Shown here: positions 39,136 to 49,334 of the stretch, one piece after another
How positions within the stretch are numbered: the stretch's first letter is position 1
How the letters are laid out: each line of letters begins with the position of its first letter
Position numbers and translations under genes: made by a program
Assembly: GCA_036936605.1 (NCBI GenBank)
Contig: JAUPFV010000001.1
Coordinates: 216,285,530 to 216,349,529 of the forward strand
DNA: 64,000 nt
Source: Limnanthes douglasii subsp. nivea
Taxonomy: Eukaryota > Streptophyta > Magnoliopsida > Brassicales > Limnanthaceae
Direction of reading: 5' to 3'
Notes under the pieces: model-generated
Seen by the model: the letters and a program-made list of their open reading frames with translations, nothing else
Told to the model about the DNA's origin: nothing
Database searches by the model: none

Positions 39136-42100
39136 ATGGATTTAAGCGACTTAAATGACGATTGGAGCTGCAACGCTGATGATTTCCTTTCGGAGGAGGA
39201 TGAGCCGCTTACTGATCACTTGGAGAGCGTTGCCGAGGTAAAAATCTATTTTTTTTCAACACAGTACGTAAATTCGCAAGTTCGTGCCTTCGAATGTACA
39301 CTTCCACGCATGAACATGCGTGGAAGATGACAAATCTTCGCATGATTGTGCGAAGATTTGACAAAATCTTCGCATGTTCATGCGAAGATGTGGCCAAATC
39401 TTTGCATAAAAATTCGAATATTTGACAAAATTGGTTTTACATGCCTTTTGGGTTAGATTTTGGGTTCTTCTTGGTTTTACATGTTTTTTTGGTTCAATAT
39501 TGGGTTTGTCTTGGTTTTACATGCCTTTTTTTGTTGAATATGGGGTTTGTCTTTATTATTTGACTTGTAAATACATGTTTGTGTTTGTGTAGGATGCCGC
39601 CGAAGCACCATGTCACATGGCGGATTATAGTCAAATATTTAAGACGGATAAATTCTTAACGAAGGCGGAATTGATCGAATGGGTTGACAAAGAGAGCAAG
39701 AGTATAGGGTTTATTGTCGTGGTAGATAAAGATGACGATGGTAGTAAAAACGGTAAAACACCGCGGTTATATTTTAAGTGCGAGAGGCACGGTGTTTACA
39801 AGCCGAGGCCTAAACCGGGGATTGTGAAGAAACGACGAGATTGTTCATCCAAAAAATGCGGATGTCCGTTCATGCTTAGGGGCAATCCGGTGTTAGAAGA
39901 ACCCGGCTATTGGAAATTGGTAGTTATAATTGGAAAACACAACCACCAACCCTTCTTGCATTTGGATGGTCATTCACGGGCTGCGAGGTTAAAGGCGGAA
40001 GAGGAGGAGTATGTTCGCAAACTCACAACAATCGGTTCTCGGCCAAGAGATATATACCGTGGATTGAAGTTAAGAGATCTGGAAAATGTATCTAGTATGC
40101 GTACCATCTACAACATGAGGCACAAACACCAATTGGTTGATATAGCGGGCAAATCCCAAATGCAATACTTGTTTGGTAAGTTAAAGGAGCACGAGTACTA
40201 TGTTTGGGAGCGCACGAACAAAGAAACCGACGAAATCCTAGAGTTGTTTTTCGCACATCCCACGAGCATCGATTTGTTGCGCACTTTTCCTCAAGTGCTT
40301 ATAATGGATAGCACGTACAAGACTACAAGGTATAAACTTCCTTTGCTAGAAATAGTTGGCCAAACTTCGACGAAAAAGACCTTTTGTATAGCTTTTGTTT
40401 TTATGAGCTCGGAGAAAGAAGAGAACTACACGTGGGCAATGAGCGTTCTAAGGAGAGTGATGGTGACCAACATGTGCGCATTACCAAATATTATCGTCAC
40501 GGATAGGGAGTTGGCTTTAATGAACGCTATCGATGAGGTATTCCCGGATGCAACTCATTTGTTATGCACTTGGCATATAAACAGGAACATTTGCTCATAC
40601 TCTAAGAAAGTGTTGCCCAAAGCGGACATGGGGGAGGAGTTCTTAGAGTTTTATGTCGCGGTTCAACATTCGGCGACGATCGAAGAGTATAAAAAAAACC
40701 TTACCGACCTTCACAAATCCTACGCATCTTGTCCTAAGGTTCTCGAGTACTTGATGAAACAATGGATAGACCCTTACGGACACAAATTCCTTAATGTCTA
40801 CACTAACAAGATTAAACATTTGGGGAACCACACTAGCAACCGGTGAGTTATATTATCATTGATTTACATTACTATGTTTAACTAGTTGTTAGACCTGTAA
40901 CTAATCTAAGTTTATGGTTTAGGGCGGAGAGTGCTCACTCTAGTCTAAAACGGGCTATCGGCACAAGCCTATGCACTTTTGAGCAATTTTGGGATAAAGT
41001 TCATGCGTTGCTTCGCATTCAACACTCTACCATCTTCGAAACGTTCGAACGGAGTTTGTTTCGTCCTAGACAAGCATCTAGGGGAGCTATCTTTCGCGAC
41101 ATCAAAGGTAAGCTTTCATGTACGGCCATTCAAATATTAGAAGAAACTATTAGAAAGGCCGGGGATTTGTGGTTCACTCCCGCAAAGTGTGGTTGTGTAA
41201 TTAGGACAACACACAATTTGCCTTGCGCGTGTGAGTGTGATGTGATCGTGAAAGAAGGTCGGTCGATTCAAACGAGTGAATGTGATGTTTATTGGAGTAC
41301 TTTAGCGATCAAGCCTAGGGAAAACGTTGGTACCGAAGATGAGCTTACGAGAAAGCTATCCTTAATTGATAGTACCATACGCGGTTACGGTCCACAAGTG
41401 CAAGATCACATCATAAATAGGATGATGCAAATCCTAGATCCCGCTACAAGCCATGTGTTGGAACCTAAGGAACCGGTTGTCACGAAGGGTCGGAAAAAAG
41501 CCGGTGTCGACAAGTCAACTAAGCGGAACCCATCCGGGTTTGAATACCCTAGTGTAGGCGCTAGTAGTACTCCCGCCACGATAGGTAGCACGGCCGCGTC
41601 GGCGGTTAAGGCATTTATAGTACGCAAATGCAAAGATAAAGCACAACCACCGAAAAAAGAGAAAGCGACTCGATCTAGAAAATCGAATAAAGGAAAAGGA
41701 TTGAGCGCCTACGGGAGTTGTTTTCCCGAGTACTTGCACGAGTACTTGGCTACCGTTGAAGACGTTGCTCCGGACGGTAATTGCGGATTTAGGGCGGTAG
41801 CTTTGACGATTAAAGGCAATGCGGACGCATGGGAGGAAGTGAGAAGGGATTTGATGTTTGAACTTTCAAGTCAACGTGATCTTTGGGAAAGGGTTTTTGA
41901 CGGTGCGGAACGTGTTGACAATCTATTGCGGAGATTGGATTGTTTCAAAATGTACGAGAGCGGAACTAGGCACTGGATGACATTACCCGACTATGGGTTG
42001 GTGATAGCCACCCGGTATCAATGTATAGTATACCATGTCTCTCTCCAACTATCATACACGTATCTTCCTTTGCGTGGTGTGCCTCCAAGATCATGTCCTA

Positions 42101-42428
42101 TTGTCGAAGTTGGCATTGGTTTCGTCCACGGTAATCATTTCGTGAAAGTAAGTAAACTAGTACATTCTTGATAGTTAGATTTCATTTTATCAAATAATCC
42201 GCGACGTATTTAATGTTTCTATATAATTGAAATTTTTAGATTGTATTAGACGGACCGTTGCCGAATATATACCCAATGTGGTTTGCGTTCCGCACTTGCG
42301 CTGAAGTTACAAATTGGGCCATACCAATAGGCGCACGTCTCAACAAGTATCACCAAATTAAACCAGCACAACCTCCGACATTAAACGATGGGGATCATGA
42401 ATGCTACGATTTGACCGGGGATGCATAA
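39136..42428 (+). CDS. MULE transposase fused to a C-terminal OTU cysteine-protease domain
   Basis: Exons 39136-39237, 39593-40842, 40923-42147 and 42240-42428 join in phase with GT-AG borders to give 921 residues without a stop. After an acidic N-terminus comes a FAR1/WRKY-GCM1-like zinc finger (CSSKKCGCPF to GKHNHQP, about residues 90-150), expected to bind the element ends. The transposase core follows, with MDSTYKTT (about 271), VTDRELALMNA (about 335) and HLLCTWH (about 355) giving the DDE-type aspartates and the C/H motif. A SWIM-like stretch has CGC...LPCACE, with Cys where His is usual. After a Lys-rich linker there is an OTU domain with catalytic Cys in DGNCGFRAVA (about 734) and His in GNHFV (about 853). 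The core cuts and joins DNA; the OTU part would be a deubiquitylase-type peptidase, but activity is only inferred. Confidence 0.93.
39301..39389. promoter_or_regulatory. Left cluster of three hairpins in transposase intron 1
   Basis: Perfect or near-perfect stems at 39301-39326, 39332-39359 and 39366-39389. All share a core like CGCATGAACATGCG or CGCATGTTCATGCG. They lie 430-518 bp from the left end of the element and inside intron 1 (39238-39592). Confidence 0.85.
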
Positions 42429-42626
42429 TGCTTTGTTGTATTGTAATATTTTGTGTTACTTATTTTTTTTTAATCCTTTGGAGAGACATTTTGCCACCTC
42501 ATACTACTAGACTTGTGTTGTTTTGCATGATAATAATTTTGACTTTTACTTGTGCTTTGTAGATGTTATTGCAAAAAAATTGTTTTTTAAGCGGCCGTAT
42601 GATTTTTTTTACCAAAACAGAGCCTC

Positions 42627-43065
42627 AATAGGTACCCTTTGTCCATTAATTTTGGAGGAAGGCCAAAATTTTTTTTTTTTTTTTGGATTTCCAACCTCAA
42701 ATGTTGTTGAAACCATGTTTTGAAACCATTGGCGAGCCTGAAAGTTCGAAAAAAAAATTAAAAATGCCCCAAACCCCTTCTTTTATTTCTGGGCAGTGCC
42801 TTTTTTGGCACACGTTTTCGTGTGCATGTACAAAAGCACGAGAAATGGCGCGTGCAAATGTACATGCACACGAAAACGTGTGCCAAAAAAGGCACTGCCC
42901 AGAAGTAAAACAAGGGCTTTGGGGCATTTTTTAATTTTTTTTTGAACTTTCATGCTCGCCATTGGTTTCAAAACATGGTTTTAACAACATATGAGGTTGG
43001 AAATCCAAAAAAAAAAAAAAAAAATTTGGCCTTCCTCCAAAAATCATGGCCAAAGGGTACCTATT
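42627..43065. repeat. 439-bp near-perfect palindrome after the transposase gene
   Basis: The outer arms read AATAGGTACCCTTTG and CAAAGGGTACCTATT. Pairing continues through GGAGGAAGGCCAAAA, long T/A runs, TTTCCAACCTCA, GGGCAGTGCCTTTTTTGGCA and CACACGTTTTCGTGTGCATG, down to a short loop near 42845. It is either a fold-back element inserted in the MULE or a structural part of it. No target duplication is convincing. Open frames here are by-products of symmetry. Confidence 0.9.
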
Positions 43066-43277
43066 AAGGACTAAAAAATGTAAAAAAAAAAATTCTACAT
43101 AAACTGAAGCCGTAAGGTTTAATCATTCCAAAAACTAAAACTACTATTACGAGAATAAGTTTTAACAAAAAAACAACTAGATGAACATTGGTTTGTGCAA
43201 AAAAAAACATAGAATCAAGTTATCACGTACGGCCAAACATATACTGCCAAGAAATAAATGGGGGAGATATTTTAGAG

Positions 43278-43330
43278 GTCTCGTTATAGCGAGACACCTA
43301 ATAATAGAAGTTAGGCTATAATGAAACCCC
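43278..43330 (+). promoter_or_regulatory. TIR-related module A upstream of small gene 1
   Basis: GTCTCGTTATAGCGAGAC (43278-43295), an inverted repeat, followed by AGGCTATAATGAAACCCC (43313-43330), which resembles the terminal repeat's GGCTAAAATGAGACCCC. It ends 122 bp before the ATG of the first small gene, with TATAAATA at 43366-43373 between. Confidence 0.75.
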
Positions 43331-43452
43331 TACTATTGCTCGCCCACCAAAATTGACTCGTCCCCTATAAATAAGACATAAAATCACGAAATCAAAATAC
43401 ACTTGCCAAACACTGAGCATTCAACATAAATAAAACTCGTTAACGTTTACTT

Positions 43453-43821
43453 ATGGAGTTTACGACGGACGAAGACTACCACATGCTTCAAGCTGTGAAG
43501 ATTACCCGCCAGATACTGGGGGAAGATAGCAGTGATGCGTTTTTCGAGCGTGTCCTATGTACGATGTACATGGGATACGGCCGTTTGGGTACAAGAGGCA
43601 TCGTTGTGCGTACTCGTGACCAGATCAAGGCCAAATATATTTTTTGTCAGCCAATACAGCATCTGTTGTTCTTGCCATCGTTAATTAAACAAGAAGCTGC
43701 TACCGTCTGGAACCTGAGCACAATAGACTACATCACCAGGGATATGGTAGCATTTCTGGAGGATAAGATTATTGCAAGGGGTGGAATTGATGATGTTGAA
43801 AACAAACTTCGTTACGATTAA
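43453..43821 (+). CDS. Small MULE accessory protein 1 (Myb/SANT-like), 122 aa
   Basis: Starts MEFTTDEDYHMLQAVKI, a [W/F]-T-x2-ED-x2-L-x-A pattern like the first helix of Myb/SANT domains. It then has DSSDAFFERVLCTMYMGYGR, a second block with DQIKAKYIFCQP, and IKQEAATVWNLSTIDYIT near the end. About 50% identical by eye to the protein at 45058-45432, and the paralogous blocks at 44123-44578 and 45617-45940 show it belongs to one family. TATAAATA lies 80 bp upstream. It would suit a DNA- or protein-binding regulator of the transposon; the function is unknown and I recognise no named family. Confidence 0.75.
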   Translation: MEFTTDEDYHMLQAVKITRQILGEDSSDAFFERVLCTMYMGYGRLGTRGIVVRTRDQIKAKYIFCQPIQHLLFLPSLIKQEAATVWNLSTIDYITRDMVAFLEDKIIARGGIDDVENKLRYD

Positions 43822-44122
43822 TCATTCCACTTGATGATGGTTCTTTCCAGTATTTGTTAGAACTTGTTATTTCGTGAGTTGTTGTTATTTTAACTTGTGA
43901 TGTTTCAATCCAGTATTTGTAATTTCATTAGTTGCTGTTTTAAATTTTGATCGAATGAATGTAAACATTCGATGTATTATGTTTCGATGTTCATTTCGTA
44001 AACAATAGCACTAAAACTTTAAAATACGTCGACTGCATAAAAACATTACATTTTAATCCAAAGCATTGCAAAATAAGAAATACATAAGCAAATAAGCCTC
44101 TGTTAACATCTCACACTTAGAT

Positions 44123-44578
44123 TTATGGAGTCGGATAGTTCATTCCACTCCCGACCTTATAATCATCGGAATCATAACTTCCTTCGGGGGTTGAACACGT
44201 TTCAACGGCGCTTGCAATTGCGTCGGCCATTTCTTGCTCCCTTTGCTGCGTCGCATGTGACACCATCTCCGGCGTAACTGGACCGTGGGAGCCCATGTTG
44301 AATACGTGTTGGACATGTAAACGGGTCTCGTAATCCAATAACTCAATCTGTACAGTCCTTGGCTTAAGATAAGCCAGCCTCTCGAACACTTCTTTCATTC
44401 CGCATGGTCGGGGCATTGAGCATCCTGGACAAGATGCCTCCCTACCGTGGTTGAAGAACATCCTGCACAAAACCACATTGATGAAACCAGGAACCTCCTC
44501 TTGCATCGTACATCTGACGTAGTCAAATGCGACCAGGAGGCTTGCATCTTCGTGCACGCTCCACTCTGAATCACCCAT
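44123..44578 (-). CDS. Small MULE accessory protein 2 (Myb/SANT-like), 151 aa
   Basis: Starts MGDSEWSVHEDASLLVAFDY, a good match to the W-x3-ED-x2-L-x-A start of Myb/SANT domains. VVLCRMFFNHGR corresponds to the family block VLCxMYxxYGR. An inserted CPGCSMPRPCG could bind a metal. KEVFERLAYLKP matches the second family block, and a longer acidic, Ser-rich tail ends MNYPTP. It is the most diverged intact member. TATAAATA (complement of 44620-44627) lies 42 bp before the ATG, and the TIR-related module B lies about 190-240 bp upstream. Function unknown. Confidence 0.72.
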   Translation of the reverse strand: MGDSEWSVHEDASLLVAFDYVRCTMQEEVPGFINVVLCRMFFNHGREASCPGCSMPRPCGMKEVFERLAYLKPRTVQIELLDYETRLHVQHVFNMGSHGPVTPEMVSHATQQREQEMADAIASAVETCSTPEGSYDSDDYKVGSGMNYPTP

Positions 44579-44763
44579 TGTTGTAGCTTAAGATATTTTG
44601 TTTCATAGTCAAAATATGGTATTTATAGACTCCAAGTCGGTGTGTCGGTTCTAAAAAAATAAGCGGGAAGGGAGGTTTTTGTTCCCGCGTTAATTAACAA
44701 GCGGGAAAGTATGGGCGGGAAGTGCATTAAACGCGGGTGTTTTTGGCGGCAATATTTTCATGA

Positions 44764-44816
44764 GTCTCGTTGTATCGAGACGTCTAATAATTTTAGTTTC
44801 TTAATAATGAAACCCC
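44764..44816 (-). promoter_or_regulatory. TIR-related module B upstream of small gene 2
   Basis: GTCTCGTTGTATCGAGAC (44764-44781) and TTAATAATGAAACCCC (44801-44816). The surrounding 44713-44820 is a clear duplicate of 45497-45600 (shared GTGTTTTTGGCGGCAATAT). Confidence 0.72.
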
Positions 44817-45057
44817 TATTACTGCACTCCTGCATTTGTGTACTTTTTTAAAAGTTGCCTTCGGTTGTTTTAAGAATGCCACATTGGATAGTCTGGATAC
44901 AGTGGATACAAAAAAAATGAAAACAAAGTAAAATGGGCAGTCAAATAAGAACCAGTAGTACATGGTAAATGTAAAATAAAAAACATTCGAACATTAACTT
45001 AAACAAACAGTACATAAACTCCAATAAGCAAACAAATAAAAACATAAGTAATGCCGA

Positions 45058-45432
45058 TTAGTCGAAGTCATATCCCAAGTTATCGTCAGAGTCAGTCCCC
45101 TCTTCCCTTTCAGCAATCCTTTTCTCAAGATACAGAACCATGTCACTAGTGATGTAATCTACCACAGTCATGTTCCATACGGCGGCCGCTTCTTGCTTAA
45201 TTTTAAATGGTTGGAAAAGCAAACGATCCATTGGTTTGCAATTAATGTACCTCTGTTTGATTTGTTCACGGTTACGCACAGCAAAACCTTCAGTTCCTAA
45301 TCGGCCGTAGTTGTAGTACATGTTACACAAGACTAGCTTGAAAAACGCATCGCTACTGTCTTCGCCCAACTCACGCACGGCAAGTTTCACTGCCTGAAGC
45401 AAATGGTAGTCCTCATGAGGGGTAAACTCCAT
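45058..45432 (-). CDS. Small MULE accessory protein 3 (Myb/SANT-like), 124 aa
   Basis: Starts MEFTPHEDYHLLQAVKLA, followed by LGEDSSDAFFKLVLCNMYYN, REQIKQRYINCKP, IKQEAAAVWNMTVVDYIT and an acidic tail (DSDDNLGYDFD). It is the closest relative of small protein 1, though on the opposite strand. Module C lies 111-162 bp upstream, with a weaker TATA-like CTTATAAG near 45471. Likely the same kind of role as proteins 1 and 2; unknown in detail. Confidence 0.75.
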   Translation of the reverse strand: MEFTPHEDYHLLQAVKLAVRELGEDSSDAFFKLVLCNMYYNYGRLGTEGFAVRNREQIKQRYINCKPMDRLLFQPFKIKQEAAAVWNMTVVDYITSDMVLYLEKRIAEREEGTDSDDNLGYDFD

Positions 45433-45542
45433 TTTTGCACTGTTTATGTTTGACGAGTGATAAGCATACGCTTATAAGCTAGTGGATGTTTGGGCAGGAA
45501 ATGCAGTAAATGCGTGTGTTTTTGGCGGCAATATGTTCACGT

Positions 45543-45594
45543 GTCTCGTTATAGCGATACGTCTAATAATGGAACTTACGCTATAATGAGACCC
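45543..45594. promoter_or_regulatory. TIR-related module C between small genes 3 and 4
   Basis: GTCTCGTTATAGCGATAC (45543-45560) and GCTATAATGAGACCC (45580-45594), the version closest to the terminal repeat. It lies upstream of both the minus-strand gene 3 and the plus-strand remnant 4. Confidence 0.75.
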
Positions 45595-45616
45595 ATATCT
45601 TAAAAGTCTTAGGTGT

Positions 45617-45940
45617 CGCACAATCATTCGTCAACATGGATTACGCTATCCTTATCTGGAGGATAAGCACTGGTGGGCATTGCTATGCAAGATGTACTTT
45701 CTGTATGGAAGGTATGGTGTTCAGCCGCCAAAAATTTCTAGACGTGTCGATGAGGTGAAAGCTAGGTGGTCTAGCTTAGTGACATTCCGTCAACATCCAG
45801 TTTCTAGCCTCACCGAATTGGAACGTCGTGTTGCGTGTGACCGGTTCAACTGTCAACCCACGGATTTTTTAACAGAGGATCAGCTGGATTCGGTCCGCGG
45901 TGTCATTATTGACATTCGCCTAGACGAGATGCGTGACTAA
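45617..45940 (+). pseudogene. Small accessory gene 4, N-terminally deleted remnant
   Basis: The frame reads LEDKHWWALLCKMYFLYGRY, then VDEVKARWSSL and a TELERRVACDRFNCQPTDFL end. This aligns with the middle and C-terminal blocks of the three intact small proteins. The frame has no ATG; the nearby ATG at 45636 is in another frame, and the first 20 or so family residues are missing. It may use a non-standard start or an upstream exon, but a 5' deletion with frameshift is simplest. Confidence 0.6.
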
Positions 45941-46318
45941 CAAGAATGCGAAATCCATATGGAGTCTATGTTTTACAATGGGTTTACGTTATCTTTGATA
46001 TTTTCGTTTGAGTTTATGTTTACGTGTCTGCTTCGGTTTATGTTCGAGTTTGTGTTGTTGTTGGTGTTTAAAAAACCTTTGGGTTTATGTTTCAGTTTAT
46101 GTTGCATTTGTTTTACATTCAGATACGTAACCCTAAACTTGGAGTTTCAAAGATGGAGTTTGAACAAACATTCGAAAGTTATATAAAAAAAAAGTAACAA
46201 ATTAACAAAACACATAATTAAGGATCGAACAAGTAGCACATCGCAAAAAATAATCCGGTCAAAAATAAACATCACATATAAATTCTAAAACTGTCAACAA
46301 AAAAAACATAAATGATAA
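45941..46318. other. Spacer between small gene remnant 4 and the mobile-domain gene
   Basis: T-rich on one side and A-rich on the other, holding the converging 3' ends; nothing else seen. Confidence 0.6.
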
Positions 46319-48692
46319 TCAGTCTCTGTACTCGTGAGATATGCGGTATATCTCATCCAAAGGATCCCGGAAGCTATCAAAAGTAACGCCGGGGTGTCTA
46401 CGGTCGTACTCCTCCATCTCCAATATGCGCGAAGTCAGCTCATGCAGTGTGGTCGCATGTGTGTGTGGTGTAGGGTTCACCCCAATCTCCACATCATCTC
46501 TGTCAGCCTCTGGATCAGATATGATGTACCATAAGTTCCTCGTAACCCACGAGGAGTAGACCACAGTGGTACCATCCTCCTGACCAGGAACATACGTCGC
46601 ACCCCTCAGACTCTCGTGAATACAGTGTGACTCCCAGTTATCCCAACTGAATGCATCCCATAGGTAGAGGGTGTTCGCACGACGATGCCTAGTAGAACCG
46701 GTGAGAAGAGGACGCAATAGACCAGGAACCTGTATTTGAAACAATAAGGCTAAACTATGTACCACACATGCGCAATACAAACAATATTAATATTTAGAGT
46801 TACAAAATATTACCTGCTGAACGCGACCAAACTGTCTAGCCACCCGCAGCGGATAGTACGCCTCGACAATGTCCGCCGCCTTCAGCGTCGCATCTATCCA
46901 GGCTATATCAGGGCTACCTTGAGCAGTCCGCATGGTCGTATACGGCGTGAATGATACCTGTAAAATATTCATATACCATTTATCATTATTAACTAAAATT
47001 ATATATACGATAATTGAAATGAAACTGATTACAACTTACATCCTGCTCGGTGAAGCTATCCAGACAAACTCTAATACCCTCTCGAGTCTCATGGCTCTGT
47101 CGAAACTTAGCAGGCGCATGAAGGCATATAGTAGGGCGTGAGCTACTATACCTCGGGTACTGATGAACTGCAAACGCCGAGAAATGGTCGTAAATCCACG
47201 TCTCTAACAGGGCCAAAAAACCCGATATACCCGAAGTAGAGTGTAGGCAACCTCTGCCTAGCTGGTAGTAGAGCTGCGCCAGTATCATCTGCCCCCAGTT
47301 ATACCTCACGGAGCTGGTGTAATCGTCGATGAACTGCAAGTAGTCGAGGCTAATGTTGTTGCCCGACTTGTTGGCCAAAATGGTACAGCCGAAGAAGTGC
47401 AACAAATAGCCCCTCGTAGCTCTCTTAGCATCGACATCAGTGATCTCCTCATCATAATACTGATGGGTGCAGAATCTCCTCTTCAGCCATGCAAGGCGCA
47501 CATGCCTCTTACCGCCGCCCTTGTTCTCCTTTATCTCCTCCTCAAGCTCCGCAGGGCTGCACCCAAGTAAGCGAGCGTATCTCGCAGTACGCTCATTAGC
47601 AGAGGGGTACTCATATATCTCACATCTGTGACCGACAACTGAGAGCCCTGTTATCATGTGGACGTCATCCAGGGTGACGGTCATCTCCCTGAACGAGAAG
47701 TGGAAAGTGTTCGTCTCGGGATGCCATCTCTCAAGGAAGCCCTCAATCAAGTGGATGTTAGTTGACCACTTACCCAAGGCCTCGACCGAGGGCCAGAAAC
47801 AGGTGCTCCTAACCTCTGCGAGTACCTTCTCCTGCCGGGATTTCAAGTCCCAACTACTGTGTGTGTGGTACATCGCATAACAGCGCAGTGTCTGTCGGGC
47901 CTGCATGCATTAAAAACATACAATATATATAAACATATATGCAATCTAAAACTTAAGATAATCCAATAACCAACATGTTCAATATATATAAAGTATAACA
48001 ACTAAGATAAAACAATAACCAATAACCAACAAATACAATGCAGTAGTGAGTCTTAAATATTAAAACCTAAACTCGTCATATCATATAAACTCATTTTAAC
48101 CTAAACTAATAAACTTTATAACACAAACCTAATTTCAGTAACATATAAATTCTTAACATATAAATTCAGTACATTTATAACACAAACCCAATACCAAATC
48201 GAAATCCAATACCAAATCCAATGCAGGTAATATTCAATAGACAGTATTAAAAATTAAAACCTAAAGTCATTCTAACATATAAATGAACTCTAACCTAACC
48301 TAAACTAAACCAATATAAAATCCAATCCAGTAACATATAAATTGATTCTAACCTAAACTAATAAAATTTCTAACACAAACCAATAATAATAATAATAACT
48401 TTAAAAAGTAAATTAAAACTATAAAACTTACATCGCCTCTGAAGACGCTGTATGCCTCGTGCTCTCTATACGAATGAAACGTAGAGTATAGGTCTACAAC
48501 GTGACCATTGTATCCACGGAAGCGCTGCTCCGCAGATAGGCGACGCTGCACAGGTGGGCGCTGAACTACCTGTAAGGTCCCTCTCTTACGGACCCGGACA
48601 CTCCGAGAAGTCTCACCGCGATCGGCCTCCTCAGTCTCATGGTCCATGTCGTAGTCTCTAGCGGTAACTGGAGGACGTGGGCGAGGAGGCAT
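46319..48692 (-). CDS. Plant mobile domain (PMD, MAIN-like) protein
   Basis: Exons on the minus strand: 48692-48432, 47900-47040, 46957-46814 and 46729-46319, all GT-AG and in phase, giving 558 residues. The N-terminus is basic and proline-rich (MPPRPRPPV). The PMD core shows IEGFLERWHPETNTFHF, EMTVTLDDVHMITGL, RGYLLHFFGCTILANKS, YNWGQMILAQLYYQLGRG and ISGFLALLETWIYDHF, the blocks of the aminotransferase-like plant mobile domain (PF10536) also found in the host proteins MAIN and MAIL1. A 5' leader exon ends at 49185 and a leader intron spans 49184-48694; TATAAATA (complement of 49304-49311) fits as promoter. Host PMD proteins act in silencing and meristem upkeep; here it is probably a transposon accessory or anti-silencing factor, which is inference. 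Confidence 0.9.
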
Positions 48693-48847
48693 ACTGCAAA
48701 AGACAAAACCAAACAATTAGAAGAGTTGAAGCTACAAAAAAACAATTAAATCTTGAAATTGCGAAAATTCGCAATTTAATGAGTGGATTTGGAAAATCCA
48801 CGCAGAAAATTGCGAATTTCTGCACAGAATCCACATTGTGTGGATTC

Positions 48848-48942
48848 GGTATTTCCACGCATGTTCGTGCGTGGAAATACCGGATGCACGCATGTTCGTG
48901 CGTGCATCCGGTATTTCTACGCACGAACATGCGTGGAAATAC
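48848..48942. promoter_or_regulatory. Right cluster of three hairpins in the PMD gene leader intron
   Basis: Long perfect or near-perfect stems at 48848-48881, 48880-48911 and 48911-48942, each with the core CGCATGTTCGTGCG or its complement. They lie 475-569 bp from the right end, mirroring the left cluster, and inside the predicted 5' leader intron (49184-48694). Confidence 0.85.
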
Positions 48943-49334
48943 CTGTTCGAAAATGCAGCCCCCCATACCCAGATATGTGCTCGAATTCGACCCTAAAACT
49001 ATAACCCAACACCCTAAACTATCCTAGTCTCCTAACTAACAACATACATGTCCTTAAAATCAAACAAATCAACACCAAATACATAAAAATCGAATTTTTC
49101 TACCCGAATGGAAAACACTAAAAATCACTAGAAATAACAATGTAAAATGGGAAAAAAAAGCACCATGAAGTGTAGAATCCATACCTTAACAAGTTCGTGG
49201 AGTTGGATTTGAAGAAAAGTCGACGGAAAAAATTTGGGTTTTTTCAAGTAGAGAGAGTTAGGGTTTCGGGGGAGAAGAAAGGGAAGAAAATCTGAATCTT
49301 AGCTATTTATATCGATGACATTTTGGTAAATAAT

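Noticed and set aside
42683..42971. Open frames on both strands of nearly identical composition (QCLFWHTFSCAC)
   Set aside because: Mirror products of the 439-bp palindrome.
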